From: Cohnella fermenti
GTDB lineage: Bacteria > Bacillota > Bacilli > Paenibacillales > Paenibacillaceae
Assembly (NCBI RefSeq): GCF_004801405.1
Contig: NZ_SSOB01000008.1
Coordinates: forward strand, 160,339-224,338
Reading direction: 5' to 3'
DNA length: 64,000 nucleotides
The notes below the pieces were generated by a model. It saw nothing but the letters and a program-made list of their open reading frames with translations. It was not told where the DNA came from and searched no databases. A program made the position numbers and the translations under genes. Shown piece by piece: positions 36,601 through 47,168 of the stretch (position 1 is the stretch's first letter; every line of letters begins with the position of its first letter).

Positions 36601-37021
36601 TGCGGTGATCCCTCCCGGCGAATGTGCTTCCCTATACTATGAGGCCGTCCTTCCGCTTGTATGGGAGAACGGCCTGATTCGCGGCGAAATGGGCGCAGTG
36701 CAGTGTCAAAATCGGGAGCGCTTCATAGGATGAAGAGAGAGTTTCCGGCGAGACTCTTAACCGCGTCGGCCGCGCCGATAGGAGAGGCCGAGGGGGTACA
36801 GTCGAGAAACGAAGGCGCCGTCTTGCGGACCCGTCTTCGTTTTTTCGCTGTTCCGGGGCAGCGGCGGAAGCGCACTTGCATTTTCGTGGAAAATGCGGTT
36901 AACTAAAGGGTGACACAAAACGATGTGCGCTTGATTTTAATGATCATCCGGGGCCTGCCTGCTTCGAATTTATCGATCTCCGGGTGATTTACGCTTACAT
37001 AAAGAGAGGATGAGCAGTAAC
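36601..37021 (+). other. Gap with a plus-strand terminator and no recognised gene
   Basis: Divergent promoter DNA of the subtilase gene (TATACT near 36632), then about 170 nt without a credible frame, ending in a hairpin AAACGAAG/CTTCGTTTTTT at 36807-36845. The terminator implies a short plus-strand transcript, possibly a small RNA, but I found no known RNA motif. From 36846 to 37021 lies the promoter and leader of rpoE, with a TTTTCGTGGAAAA hairpin. Confidence 0.45.
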
Positions 37022-37603
37022 GTGAGTGCGGAATACGTCCTGAAGTTCGATGCCGAGAAGATCCGGGAGATGCCGATGGTTGACCTTGCCTTCGAGGTGC
37101 TTAAAGCGTCGAACACCCCGTTCTATTATCGGGATCTCATGATGGAGATCGCCAAGCTGAGAGGGTTCTCCCAAGAACAGATCGATGAGGTGATCGCGCA
37201 GCTCTATACCGAGATCAACATCGACGGCCGCTTCGCATGCGTCGGCAGCAACGTGTGGGGCCTCAAGCGCTGGTATCCGGTCGAACGTTCCGACGACGCC
37301 GTTGCCGGCAGCAGCAAGCGTCCGCGGATCATCAACGACGACGACGATCTCGACGACGACGATCTGTACGGCGAGGATGAGGAAGAGACCTTCACGGCGG
37401 ACGAGGAAGGCTTCGATCTGTTCGACGAGGATCGCGAAGAGATCTTCGACGAAGGCGAGGAAGCCAGTGAAGTCGACGAAGAAGTGGCGATAGAAGAAGA
37501 GGAAGAAGCGGAGATCGACGAAGAGATCGACGAGGAAGCGGAAGAAGACGATCTGGACGAGGACGAATTCGACGATTCCGACGACGAGGAAGACGATAAA
37601 TAG
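37022..37603 (+). CDS. rpoE: RNA polymerase delta subunit
   Basis: 193 residues from GTG 37022; ATG 37010 has the GAGAGG Shine-Dalgarno directly abutting it, so the GTG is preferred. The N-terminal HARE-HTH domain (MPMVDLAFEVLKASNTPFYYRDLMMEIAKL, TEINIDGRFACVGSNVWGLKRWYP) is followed by the typical polyanionic tail, about 90 residues that are almost all Asp/Glu. Delta binds RNA polymerase, promotes recycling and rules initiation specificity. Its position upstream of pyrG matches B. subtilis. Confidence 0.93.
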   Translation: MSAEYVLKFDAEKIREMPMVDLAFEVLKASNTPFYYRDLMMEIAKLRGFSQEQIDEVIAQLYTEINIDGRFACVGSNVWGLKRWYPVERSDDAVAGSSKRPRIINDDDDLDDDDLYGEDEEETFTADEEGFDLFDEDREEIFDEGEEASEVDEEVAIEEEEEAEIDEEIDEEAEEDDLDEDEFDDSDDEEDDK

Positions 37604-37619
37604 AACCTCGCAAGCAGGC

Positions 37620-37740
37620 TTGACACCCAAGGTGCGAGAAGTTAAACTTATGCTTGGGCTTTAAGAGCATGCTTTTCCATAAGACCATTTCGGTTAAAAA
37701 AGTGCCCCCATTTCTATGGGTGACACTTTTTTGTTTTGTA
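37620..37740 (+). promoter_or_regulatory. pyrG promoter and CTP-sensing attenuator leader
   Basis: TTGACA (37620), 17 nt, TAAACT (37643), with predicted start GGGCTTT at 37656. A terminator follows at 37696-37737 with 5' arm AAAAAAGTGCCCCCA and 3' arm TGGGTGACACTTTTTT. In B. subtilis pyrG, low CTP stalls the polymerase at GGGC, extra G residues are added by slippage, and the poly-G end pairs with the C-rich terminator arm to block termination. Both elements are present: three G before the first C, and five C in the upstream arm. Confidence 0.82.
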
Positions 37741-37775
37741 GGGCGATTCATTTCCTTATTTATGGGAGAGCGTGA

Positions 37776-39473
<1,698 letters not shown>

Positions 39474-39479
39474 TCGGAG

Positions 39480-39522
39480 AAGGAACGTTCTGGGTAAATC
39501 CGGGACGTTCTTTACTTTTTTT
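39480..39522 (+). terminator. Terminator of pyrG
   Basis: AAGGAACGT (39480) pairs with ACGTTCTTT (39505), followed by ACTTTTTTT. Confidence 0.8.
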
Positions 39523-39534
39523 CCAGTGAAATAA

Positions 39535-39560
39535 AGGATTTCCGCAATCCTATCTCGAAT
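39535..39560 (+). promoter_or_regulatory. Candidate sigma-H promoter of spo0F
   Basis: AGGATTT at 39535-39541 and GAAT at 39557-39560, 15 nt apart, fit the sigma-H pattern RNAGGAWWW-N11-12-RNNGAAT. spo0F is a known sigma-H target in B. subtilis. I saw no clear Spo0A box. Confidence 0.6.
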
Positions 39561-39601
39561 ACGGGTTAGATATCCGAATGGAGAAACGGAGGCTACATCG
39601 A

Positions 39602-40000
39602 ATGGGTAGGAAGAAGTTGCTGATCGTGGACGATCAGATCGGAATTCGAATTCTGCTTCTCGAAGTGTTCGCGACGGAGGGCTACGAGACCTTCCAAGCG
39701 GCTAACGGACGAACGGCCTTGGACATCGTGCGCAATCACACTCCCGATTTGGTGCTGCTGGATATGAAGATCCCCGGAATGGACGGGCTTGAGATCCTTA
39801 AGAAGATAAAGGAGATGAATAAGGAGATCAAGGTGATCATGATGACCGCGTACGGCGAGCTCGACATGATCAAGGAAGCGACCGACCTTGGGGCGCTGAT
39901 GCACTTCACGAAGCCGTTCGACATCGACGAGATGAGGCTTGCGGTCAACATGCAGCTCGGAGAAGGGGATTCCCGCTCGAGATTCGCGTCCGGAACGTAA
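39602..40000 (+). CDS. spo0F: Sporulation phosphorelay response regulator Spo0F
   Basis: 132 residues: a lone receiver domain. Acidic pocket D10/D11, phosphoacceptor D54 ([11 protein letters not shown]), switch T82, H101 and K104 (FTKPFD) are all in place with B. subtilis numbering. It relays phosphate from sporulation kinases to Spo0B. ATG 39602 has ACGGAGG upstream. B. subtilis has fbaA and tal between spo0F and murA; here they are absent. Confidence 0.94.
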   Translation: MGRKKLLIVDDQIGIRILLLEVFATEGYETFQAANGRTALDIVRNHTPDLVLLDMKIPGMDGLEILKKIKEMNKEIKVIMMTAYGELDMIKEATDLGALMHFTKPFDIDEMRLAVNMQLGEGDSRSRFASGT

Positions 40001-40041
40001 CCTCCGTTCGGGCGGGTTTACCATACGAAGTTCGTTTGTGA

Positions 40042-40261
40042 TATAATGATTCGGTATACAAGCCGAATGCTTTGAAGCGGATGCAGGCGGCTGCACGGCA
40101 GCAGGACTTTGTCAGCGGCTTGCGCGTCGCCTACCAAGGAGTCCTCGCTTGAGTTGTTCGAGTTATTGACCCTCGCCTATCGAATTTCTGACTCATTCCA
40201 ACGGTTAACGCAATTTGGCAAGCCCTCTGATATTTTGGGAAAACGTCGTGCGCGTTTTCCC
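40042..40261 (+). promoter_or_regulatory. murA promoter and long leader with attenuator-like hairpin
   Basis: TATAAT at 40042 starts a leader of about 280 nt before the murA start. Near its end is GGGAAAACG/CGTTTTCCC (40237-40261), a perfect 9-bp stem followed by TTTCC. No known riboswitch was recognised. Confidence 0.45.
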
Positions 40262-40333
40262 TTTCCTTCATTGTGTCGGCAGTGTGTGTCTCGGGCCGGC
40301 GCAGGAGCAGCAGACTAGGAGGACCATGCATTC

Positions 40334-41584
40334 ATGGAGAAACTGATGATACGCGGAGGTCGGCCTCTTCGGGGAACGGTCGGCATCAGCGGTGCCAAGA
40401 ACAGCGCCATCGCATTGCTTCCTGCCGCCATTCTGGCGGAATCGGAAGTCAGACTGGACAACCTGCCGCATCTGAGCGATGTGGCCATTTATACGGAACT
40501 ATTGGAAGAATTGGGAGGCAAGGTTCGCTGGAACTCCGATTCCATGTCGATCGATCCTTCGGGCATGAGGTCGGTTCCGATGCCCAACGGGCGCGTCAAG
40601 CTTCTGCGCGCTTCCTATTATTTGATGGGGGCGCTGCTCGGGCGCTTCGGGGAGGCGACAATCGGCTTGCCGGGGGGCTGCAACTTCGAGCCTCGGCCGA
40701 TCGATCAGCATATCAAAGGCTTCGAGGCGCTTGGCGCCGTCGTCAGCAACGAACATGGAGCGATCCGCATCAGGGCCAAGGAGCTTCGCGGCGCGAAGAT
40801 CTATCTTGATGTCGTCAGCGTCGGCGCCACGATCAACATCATGCTTGCGGCATCCCGGGCCAAGGGCTTCACGGTGATCGAGAACGCGGCGAAGGAGCCG
40901 GAGATCGTCGATGTCGCGACACTGCTGAGCGCCATGGGGGCGAAGATCAAGGGGGCCGGCACCGAGACGATCCGCATCGAGGGCGTCAGCTCCATGCACG
41001 GCTGCCGTCATTCCATCATTCCCGATCGCATTCAAGCCGGAACATACATGCTCGCCGCAGCGGCTACTCGCGGCGACGTTCTTATCGATAATATTATTCC
41101 TAAGCACATGGAAGCTTTGACGGCCAAGCTTCAAGAGATGGGCGTTCACGTCTACGAGATGGACGAAGCCATTCGAGTCATCGGCCAGCCGCACTACGAG
41201 GCGGTTGACGTGAAGGCGCTCGTATACCCGGGCTTCGCAACCGATCTGCAGTCTCCGATGACGAGCCTGCTGACGCAGGCCCAAGGGGTCAGCATCCTGT
41301 CGGATTATGTGTACAGCAATCGCTTTAAGCATGTGCCGGAGCTGATGCGGATGGGCGCGAACATCCGCGTGGAGGGCCGGTCCGCCATTATCGAAGGCAG
41401 CCGCCTGAACGCGGCGAAGGTGCGGGCGACCGATCTTCGCGCGGGAGCCGCGCTGGCCGTCGCCGCCTTGACCGTAGAGGAAGGCACGACGGAGATTACC
41501 GGAGTGGAATACATCGATCGAGGATACGAGCGATTGGTGGAGCACTTAAGCAATTTAGGCGCCGAGGTATGGCGCGAAGGGTGA
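40334..41584 (+). CDS. murA: UDP-N-acetylglucosamine 1-carboxyvinyltransferase
   Basis: 416 residues. [13 protein letters not shown] at the N-terminus and [25 protein letters not shown] with the PEP-binding catalytic Cys at residue 116 identify Mur[15 protein letters not shown] and the C-terminal [15 protein letters not shown] complete it. It commits UDP-GlcNAc to peptidoglycan synthesis. Its place between spo0F and rho corresponds to the B. subtilis murAB (murZ) paralogue. Start has GGAGGA upstream. Confidence 0.93.
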   Translation: MEKLMIRGGRPLRGTVGISGAKNSAIALLPAAILAESEVRLDNLPHLSDVAIYTELLEELGGKVRWNSDSMSIDPSGMRSVPMPNGRVKLLRASYYLMGALLGRFGEATIGLPGGCNFEPRPIDQHIKGFEALGAVVSNEHGAIRIRAKELRGAKIYLDVVSVGATINIMLAASRAKGFTVIENAAKEPEIVDVATLLSAMGAKIKGAGTETIRIEGVSSMHGCRHSIIPDRIQAGTYMLAAAATRGDVLIDNIIPKHMEALTAKLQEMGVHVYEMDEAIRVIGQPHYEAVDVKALVYPGFATDLQSPMTSLLTQAQGVSILSDYVYSNRFKHVPELMRMGANIRVEGRSAIIEGSRLNAAKVRATDLRAGAALAVAALTVEEGTTEITGVEYIDRGYERLVEHLSNLGAEVWREG

Positions 41585-41630
41585 TTCGGATACCGGATCG
41601 CCCCATTCGGATAGCAAAGAGGGGATACTA

Positions 41631-44030
41631 TTGACGGACTTGATGATGGCAGACCTGGAGGGCATGTCGCTTAACGATCTGACAAGACTGGCCCGCAACT
41701 ACCAGGTTGCCGCTTATAACCAGATGAAGAAGAAGGAGCTTATCGTCGCCATCCTGCGCGCGCAGGCGGAACGGAGCGGCCTGTTGTTTATGGAAGGCGT
41801 GCTTGAGGTTCTGCCGGAAGGCTACGGCTTCCTGCGGCCGATCAACTATCTTCCGAGCGCGGAAGATATTTATATCTCGGCTTCGCAGATTCGCAAGTTC
41901 GATCTTCGCACGGGAGATCTCGTATCCGGCAAGTGCCGGGCTCCCAAGGAGAGTGAGCGCTACTTCGGCCTGCTGCAGGTGAACGCGGTCAACGGCGTAA
42001 CCCCGGAGACGGCTGCGGAACGCCTCCACTTCCCTGCCCTTACCCCGCTCTTCCCGGAACAGAAGCTTGTTCTGGAGACGACTCCCCATCGCCTGTCCAC
42101 TCGAATCATGGATCTGCTCGCTCCGGTTGGCCTCGGCCAGCGCGGCTTGATCGTCGCGCCGCCGAAGGCGGGCAAGACGCTGCTGCTTAAGGAGATCGCG
42201 AACAGTGTCTCGACGAACCGCCCGGACATCGAGCTGTTCGTGCTGCTCATCGATGAGCGGCCCGAGGAAGTGACGGACATGCAGCGTTCGGTGCGCGGAG
42301 AAGTGGTGGCTTCGACGTTCGACGAGGTTCCGGAGCATCATATCAAGGTGGCTGAGCTTGTCCTGGAGCGGGCGCTTCGTCTCGTGGAGCATAAGAAGGA
42401 CGTCGTTATTCTGCTCGACAGCATCACGCGTCTGGCTCGCGCCTACAACCTGGTTATCCCGCCGTCCGGTCGCACGCTGTCCGGCGGTATCGATCCCGCG
42501 GCGTTCCATCGTCCGAAGAGATTCTTCGGCGCCGCGCGCAACGTCGAGGAGGGCGGCAGCCTGACGATTCTGGCGACGGCCCTCATCGAGACAGGTTCGC
42601 GGATGGACGACGTCATCTATGAGGAGTTCAAGGGAACGGGCAACATGGAGCTTCACCTTGACCGCAAGTTGGCTGAGCGCCGTATCTTCCCTGCGCTCGA
42701 TATCCGCCGTTCCGGCACCCGCCGCGAGGAGATGCTCCTCACGAAGGAAGAGCTGGACAAGGTGTGGGCGATCCGCAAGGGCATGAACGATTCGATCGAA
42801 TTCGTCGACCAGTTCCTGCGCAAGCTGGCGAACACGAAGACGAACCTCGAATTCCTCGAATCGCTTGATGCCGGCACGTCGGGCTCCGCTTCGAGAAGCG
42901 CCGGCAACGGCGGCGGCTCGAACGGAGGAAGCGGCGGGAATGCCGGCTCATCTTCCGGCAGCTCGTTCTCCTCGTCCGGTTCCGGAGCCGTCCGCACGGG
43001 CGGATATTCGAACACGTCCGTCCGGACCGGTTCCTCGGGAATGGGGATGCGAACCGGCTCCGCTCCGCGAGCCGGCACGGGCAGCTATTCGAGCTCGTAC
43101 GGCGGCAATGGCGGCAATGGCGGCAACGGGAACGGCAACGGTTCGCGGCCTTCGAACGGGGGCGGCTACTCCTCCCCTTCGAACGGCAATGGCTATTCGC
43201 GTTCTTCCGGATCGGGGACGAACGGCTCTTCGTACTCCTCGGCCTCGGCTTCGTCGACTTCGGCGGCATCGGCATCTGCCTCTTCGTCCGCGTCGTCCGC
43301 AGCCGGTGCATCAGGCGCAATCGGCGCTTCCGGCACATCGCCCGCTTCTTCGGCTCCGACGTCTCCGGCGAGCCCGGTGCCGCCGACCGGCTCGACGCCG
43401 CCGGCAAGCTCGCTGTCTTCGGCGGCTTCGACGCCTGTTGCTCCGCGACCAAGGACGCCGAGCGCTCAGCAATTGCCGGGCGAAGTGATCGGCCGCGCGC
43501 CGTCGCCTAGAACGTCCTCGTCCTTGTCGAGGACGACGGCCTCCTCCGCGGCGCCGTCTCCGGCTGCGCCGACGGCCCCGATCGCTTCGATCGCGGCAAC
43601 CCCGACCGCCGCCGCTCCGGCGCCGTCCGCGCCTGAAGCGGCCGCGAAGGTCGAGGCTTCCTCCGCCGCCGGCGAACCGGCGATCGCCAAGAAGACGACG
43701 CGGGCTTCCTCGTCGCGTTCCGCCGCCGCTGCCTCTTCGGTGACAGCGCCTGCGAAGGGAACGACGAGAAGCGCCAAGTCGTCGGCTTCGACGCCGATTG
43801 CCGGCACGGAGAGCGTCTCTTCCGCGGCTGCGGAAGAGACGGCGCCGACGGCCACGGCTGCGAAGACAACCCGCGCCGCGAGCACCCGGGCCAAGAGCAA
43901 GGCCGCGGCTCCGGCAGACAGCGCCGCGACGCCAAGCTCCGGCACGGCCGCCGAGCCGGCCTCGGAAGGCGCCGCCGCTCCGGCCAAGCGCGCAGGGACG
44001 AAGCGCGCTCCCCGGAGCAGCTCGACGTAA
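41631..44030 (+). CDS. rho: Transcription termination factor Rho with ~385-residue disordered C-terminal extension
   Basis: 799 residues, almost twice the usual ~420. Residues 1-412 are a complete Rho: N-terminal helical and cold-shock RNA-binding domains ([20 protein letters not shown]), Walker A APPKAGKT (~177-184), Walker [12 protein letters not shown]-loop and R-loop regions, ending NLEFLESLD. From residue 413 the chain is low complexity: first Gly/Ser/Asn/Tyr/Arg-rich with SYSSSYGG and RTG repeats (to ~535), then Ala/Ser/Pro/Thr-rich, then an Ala/Ser tail with many Lys/Arg, ending KRAPRSSST. Codon third positions stay GC-rich in frame to the stop, so this is not a frameshift. Start TTG 41631 behind GAGGGG. 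Confidence 0.93.
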   Translation: MTDLMMADLEGMSLNDLTRLARNYQVAAYNQMKKKELIVAILRAQAERSGLLFMEGVLEVLPEGYGFLRPINYLPSAEDIYISASQIRKFDLRTGDLVSGKCRAPKESERYFGLLQVNAVNGVTPETAAERLHFPALTPLFPEQKLVLETTPHRLSTRIMDLLAPVGLGQRGLIVAPPKAGKTLLLKEIANSVSTNRPDIELFVLLIDERPEEVTDMQRSVRGEVVASTFDEVPEHHIKVAELVLERALRLVEHKKDVVILLDSITRLARAYNLVIPPSGRTLSGGIDPAAFHRPKRFFGAARNVEEGGSLTILATALIETGSRMDDVIYEEFKGTGNMELHLDRKLAERRIFPALDIRRSGTRREEMLLTKEELDKVWAIRKGMNDSIEFVDQFLRKLANTKTNLEFLESLDAGTSGSASRSAGNGGGSNGGSGGNAGSSSGSSFSSSGSGAVRTGGYSNTSVRTGSSGMGMRTGSAPRAGTGSYSSSYGGNGGNGGNGNGNGSRPSNGGGYSSPSNGNGYSRSSGSGTNGSSYSSASASSTSAASASASSSASSAAGASGAIGASGTSPASSAPTSPASPVPPTGSTPPASSLSSAASTPVAPRPRTPSAQQLPGEVIGRAPSPRTSSSLSRTTASSAAPSPAAPTAPIASIAATPTAAAPAPSAPEAAAKVEASSAAGEPAIAKKTTRASSSRSAAAASSVTAPAKGTTRSAKSSASTPIAGTESVSSAAAEETAPTATAAKTTRAASTRAKSKAAAPADSAATPSSGTAAEPASEGAAAPAKRAGTKRAPRSSST

Positions 44031-44064
44031 CTCGTCGGGCGGCAAGAGAGAGGGGCAATGAACG

Positions 44065-45321
44065 ATGCATCTTGTATATGCAGACGATAAAGACAACGTA
44101 TACGACCACCCCGATCTGTTCGGGGTGGCGCGGAGCGGCGACGATCTGGTCGAGATCCTTGAGGATGACTTGATCCCACTGCCGCCGGGCGCGACCCTTG
44201 TCGGTCTTCCGAACACGCGGGCCATAGGCATGGACCCGAGGACCGGCAGAATGATGCCGGTGCCGGGCAACTATCACGCCGTGGGCGCGCTGCTTCCTCA
44301 GGGGTATACGCGGTATTACGTGCCGGGCTACTCGAAGACCGACAAGTCGCAGGTGTTCCCGCTCTTCGGGTACACGGCGGTCGTCTGGAAGGACGGCGCC
44401 TTCTATGTAGCGGCAGGCGCGACGGACGATCCGGAGAAGTGGAATCCCGAGAACTGCGATCGCGGCGAGGTCCGACGCGGCGTGGAGAGGCTGCTGGAGA
44501 AGTACCCGGACAACCGGCTGTACCAGCATCTGTCCAACTGCGCGCTCGGCTACGAATGCCTGACCTCGTCGAATACGTTCCTGCAGCGCTGGGAAGGCGG
44601 CGTTCCCGTGTCCTTCGCTTGCAATGCGGGCTGCTTCGGCTGCATCTCCGAGCAGCCGGAGGACAGCGGCTTCGTCTCCCCGCAGACACGGCTGCAGTTC
44701 AAGCCGACGGTCGATGAAGTCGTCGAGATCATGCTTGAGCATCTGCGCACGCCCGAATCGATCATCAGCTTCGGCCAAGGCTGCGAGGGCGAGCCGTCGA
44801 CCCAGGCGAAGACGATCATCGAGGCGATCAAGCGCGTGCGCGAGCAGACGTCGATGGGCTACATCAACATCAACACGAACGGCGGGCTTAGCGACCACAT
44901 GCGCGCCATTGTGGACGCCGGCCTCGATCTGATGCGGGTCAGCACGATCAGCGCGCTCGACGATCATTACAACGCGTATTATCGTCCGCGCGGGTATACG
45001 CTGAAGAACGTCGAGAAATCGCTCAAGTACGCGACCGACAAGGGAGTCTACACGTCGATCAACTACCTCATCTTCCCGGGCGTGACCGACCGCGAAGAAG
45101 AGATTGAAGCGATGATCGGCTTCGCGAAGCGAACGGGCCTTAAGCTGATTCAGATGCGCAACCTGAACATCGACCCGGAAGCGTACTTGAACCTCATTCC
45201 GAAGGCCCAGGGCGAGATCTACGGCATGAAGACGCTGATCGAGATCTTCCGGGAGGAGCTGCCGGACGTGGTGATCGGCTCGTACACGCATCTCCCTTCG
45301 GTTACTCGTCAGCAGCGTTGA
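44065..45321 (+). CDS. Radical SAM protein of unknown function
   Basis: 418 residues. The 4Fe-4S/SAM motif is C-x3-C-x2-C in SFACNAGCFGCISEQP (~residues 187-199), with GQGCEGEPS as the likely SAM-contact region and ININTNGG following. The N-terminal ~175 residues are a separate domain with extra cysteines (ENCDRG, SNCALGYEC) that could bind a metal or second cluster. It lies 34 nt after rho, probably co-transcribed, and has its own terminator. Homologues with the same NCALGYxC and FGQGCEGEP blocks occur in other Gram-positive and thermophilic bacteria; none has a role I know. Confidence 0.82.
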   Translation: MHLVYADDKDNVYDHPDLFGVARSGDDLVEILEDDLIPLPPGATLVGLPNTRAIGMDPRTGRMMPVPGNYHAVGALLPQGYTRYYVPGYSKTDKSQVFPLFGYTAVVWKDGAFYVAAGATDDPEKWNPENCDRGEVRRGVERLLEKYPDNRLYQHLSNCALGYECLTSSNTFLQRWEGGVPVSFACNAGCFGCISEQPEDSGFVSPQTRLQFKPTVDEVVEIMLEHLRTPESIISFGQGCEGEPSTQAKTIIEAIKRVREQTSMGYININTNGGLSDHMRAIVDAGLDLMRVSTISALDDHYNAYYRPRGYTLKNVEKSLKYATDKGVYTSINYLIFPGVTDREEEIEAMIGFAKRTGLKLIQMRNLNIDPEAYLNLIPKAQGEIYGMKTLIEIFREELPDVVIGSYTHLPSVTRQQR

Positions 45322-45378
45322 ATGTTTGCAACTTGAACTTGCTGGGTTAAATTTGTTCGTTCAGCTTATATGAACTCC

Positions 45379-45427
45379 AAACCGCTATCTTCCGCCATTC
45401 TCGTTGCGGGGGGATAGCGGTTTTTTG
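45379..45427 (+). terminator. Terminator of rho-radical SAM transcript
   Basis: AACCGCTATC (45379) pairs with GATAGCGGTT (45413), then TTTTTTG. Confidence 0.9.
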
Positions 45428-45510
45428 ACATAAGTTTTGGGGCAGTCCATGTTGAATCGTGCGGGAGGGGGACCGGGCATCTCGCCGGACTCGCCGGATA
45501 CAAGAAATTT

Positions 45511-45680
45511 ATGTGAAATATCACATTCGAGCGTTGCGATAACGGGCAGGTTGGACGATTCTATGTGAAAAATAGCCTATATAGAGAAAATTCCGGCTTC
45601 CGTTGCTGGATATATGCTAAAAATCACATAAAACGCCGAGATAGCGGCTCATTCGAACCGATGAATGTGAAAAACCGCAT
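45511..45680 (+). repeat. Four-palindrome intergenic repeat (family 1)
   Basis: Palindromes start at 45511 (ATGTGAAATATCACAT), 45563, 45614 and 45665; steps 52, 51 and 51 nt. The region 45681-46211 after it contains a C/T-rich stretch (about 45790-45900) and no gene that I can support. Confidence 0.88.
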
Positions 45681-46211
45681 AAAATCGCAAAAGAGCTGGC
45701 GGATCAGAGGGCAAAATGGGCTCACGGAGCGGGAGAGGAGCGCCGCGCACCACGCCTAGCGATCAGCTTGCCGTGCATCCACTTGTCATGCATCCGGTAC
45801 GCGGCGCCTCCTTCCCCCGCAACTCCTCTCCCCGCACCTTCTCCCGTCCGCGCCTTCTCCCCCTCTGGCGGCATTAGGTCTCCTCTCCCGTTCGTTCAGG
45901 ATGGGGAAGAGTGGGGATCACCCGGCGGCGGTTGGGGGGGCGGCGAAGAGCCAAGAGGCTCCTGAACCGCGGGGAGAAGAGGCATAAACGAGCAGAAGGG
46001 GGATAGCGCCTTGCTGCATGACGCTGGAGTCGATGGAGTCACGGGGTGGATTGCCCGTGACTGGCGAATAGGCTCGCATAAACGGATACGCTCGCACTCA
46101 AAGGACGCCGTTAGGCATTTTTCTTAGTTTCTCCTTGTACCGAAAGGAATTTTCATTTATTATTCGGATTATAAATGGAATATTTCTTTCTTCTGCTGGA
46201 GGAATTCGCAT

Positions 46212-47081
46212 ATGTCCAAGATCAAAGGCTCTTCCGAGAGCGCGAACACCCTTCTCGTGCTCGATACCATCTATAATTCGCTTACCCGCACGGAGAAGAA
46301 GATTGCCGACGTGATCCGCGAGGACCCGGAAGCCGTCGTCTACGTGACGCTGACGGATCTGGCCGAGAAAGCCGGGACGGGGGAGACCTCGGTGCTTCGT
46401 CTGTGCCGCAAGATCGGCTTCAAAGGCTACCAGGAATTCAAGCTGTCTCTCGCCCAGGACCTCGTCGTTCCCATCAAGAACGTCCACAGCGAGATCGAGG
46501 AGACGGACGACCTTAGCTCGATCGCGGCGAAGATTACTGCGGAGAATACGCGGGCGATCGAGAATACCCTGAACCTTCTGGACATGAACCAGATGGAGAA
46601 GGCGATCGAAGCGATCGGCAAGGCGCATAAGATTTACTTCATCGGCGTGGGCTCCTCGGCGAATACCGCGCTGGACGGCAAGTATCGCTTCCTTCGTCTC
46701 GGGTTCGATACCGAAGTGGTGACGGACCCGCATATCATGGCGATGACCTCAACGCTGATGAGAAGCGATGACGTCGTGTTCGCCGTATCCACCTCGGGAA
46801 GCACGAAGGATGTCGTCGATGCCGTGCGTCTCGCGAAGAAGAAGGGAATCTTCTTCGTCTGCCTGACGAGTCATCTGCGCTCCCCGCTGACGCAATACGC
46901 CGACGTCGTGCTCTTATCCAAGTCGAGGGAGACTCCGCTGCAGGGCGGCGCCTTCTCTTCGAAGCTCTCGCAGATTCATGTGCTGGATATATTGACGACC
47001 GCGGCGGCAATCCGCTTCAAGGATCGAACCTATGACGCTTTGGAGCGAACCTCGAAAGCCGTCGTTGACAAAATCTATTGA
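46212..47081 (+). CDS. MurR/RpiR family transcriptional regulator
   Basis: 289 residues. The N-terminal HTH (LTRTEKKIADVIREDPEAVVYVTLTDLAEKAGTGETSVLRLCRKIGFKGYQEFK) and C-terminal SIS sugar-phosphate domain (YFIGVGSSANTALDGKYRFLRLG, FAVSTSGSTKDVVDAVRLAK) define the family. It heads the DUF4127-ABC-NanE-ROK locus and should sense a phosphosugar such as ManNAc-6-P or GlcNAc-6-P. ATG 46212 has GGAGGA upstream. Its stop codon lies inside the -35 box of the next promoter. Confidence 0.9.
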   Translation: MSKIKGSSESANTLLVLDTIYNSLTRTEKKIADVIREDPEAVVYVTLTDLAEKAGTGETSVLRLCRKIGFKGYQEFKLSLAQDLVVPIKNVHSEIEETDDLSSIAAKITAENTRAIENTLNLLDMNQMEKAIEAIGKAHKIYFIGVGSSANTALDGKYRFLRLGFDTEVVTDPHIMAMTSTLMRSDDVVFAVSTSGSTKDVVDAVRLAKKKGIFFVCLTSHLRSPLTQYADVVLLSKSRETPLQGGAFSSKLSQIHVLDILTTAAAIRFKDRTYDALERTSKAVVDKIY

Positions 47082-47165
47082 TGTCAAGAAACTTCACCCG
47101 TATAATGGATTTATACTCCTTTTTATCTTGGTAAAATGGTGTAAATATCCTAAATACGGGTGAAG
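47078..47165 (+). promoter_or_regulatory. Promoter of the DUF4127 gene with a 12-bp split inverted repeat
   Basis: TTGATG (47078), 17 nt, TATAAT (47101). CTTCACCCGTAT (47092-47103) overlaps the -10 box, and its exact inverse ATACGGGTGAAG (47154-47165) overlaps the Shine-Dalgarno of the gene. The arms are 50 nt apart; the first is not transcribed, so this is more likely a pair of operator half-sites (for the adjacent RpiR protein) than an RNA hairpin. Confidence 0.7.
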
Positions 47166-47168
47166 CTT

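Noticed and set aside
36601..36845. Second T-box or other known riboswitch
   Set aside because: No GTGGNACCGCGG or other class-defining motif; only the terminator is convincing.
36661..36906. Small gene between the subtilase and rpoE
   Set aside because: No ribosome binding site, no recognisable sequence, and a terminator hairpin lies inside the frame.
42867..44030. Rho extension as a frameshift artefact
   Set aside because: Third-position GC bias and continuous frame persist to the stop, and the following gene starts normally with its own ribosome binding site 34 nt later.
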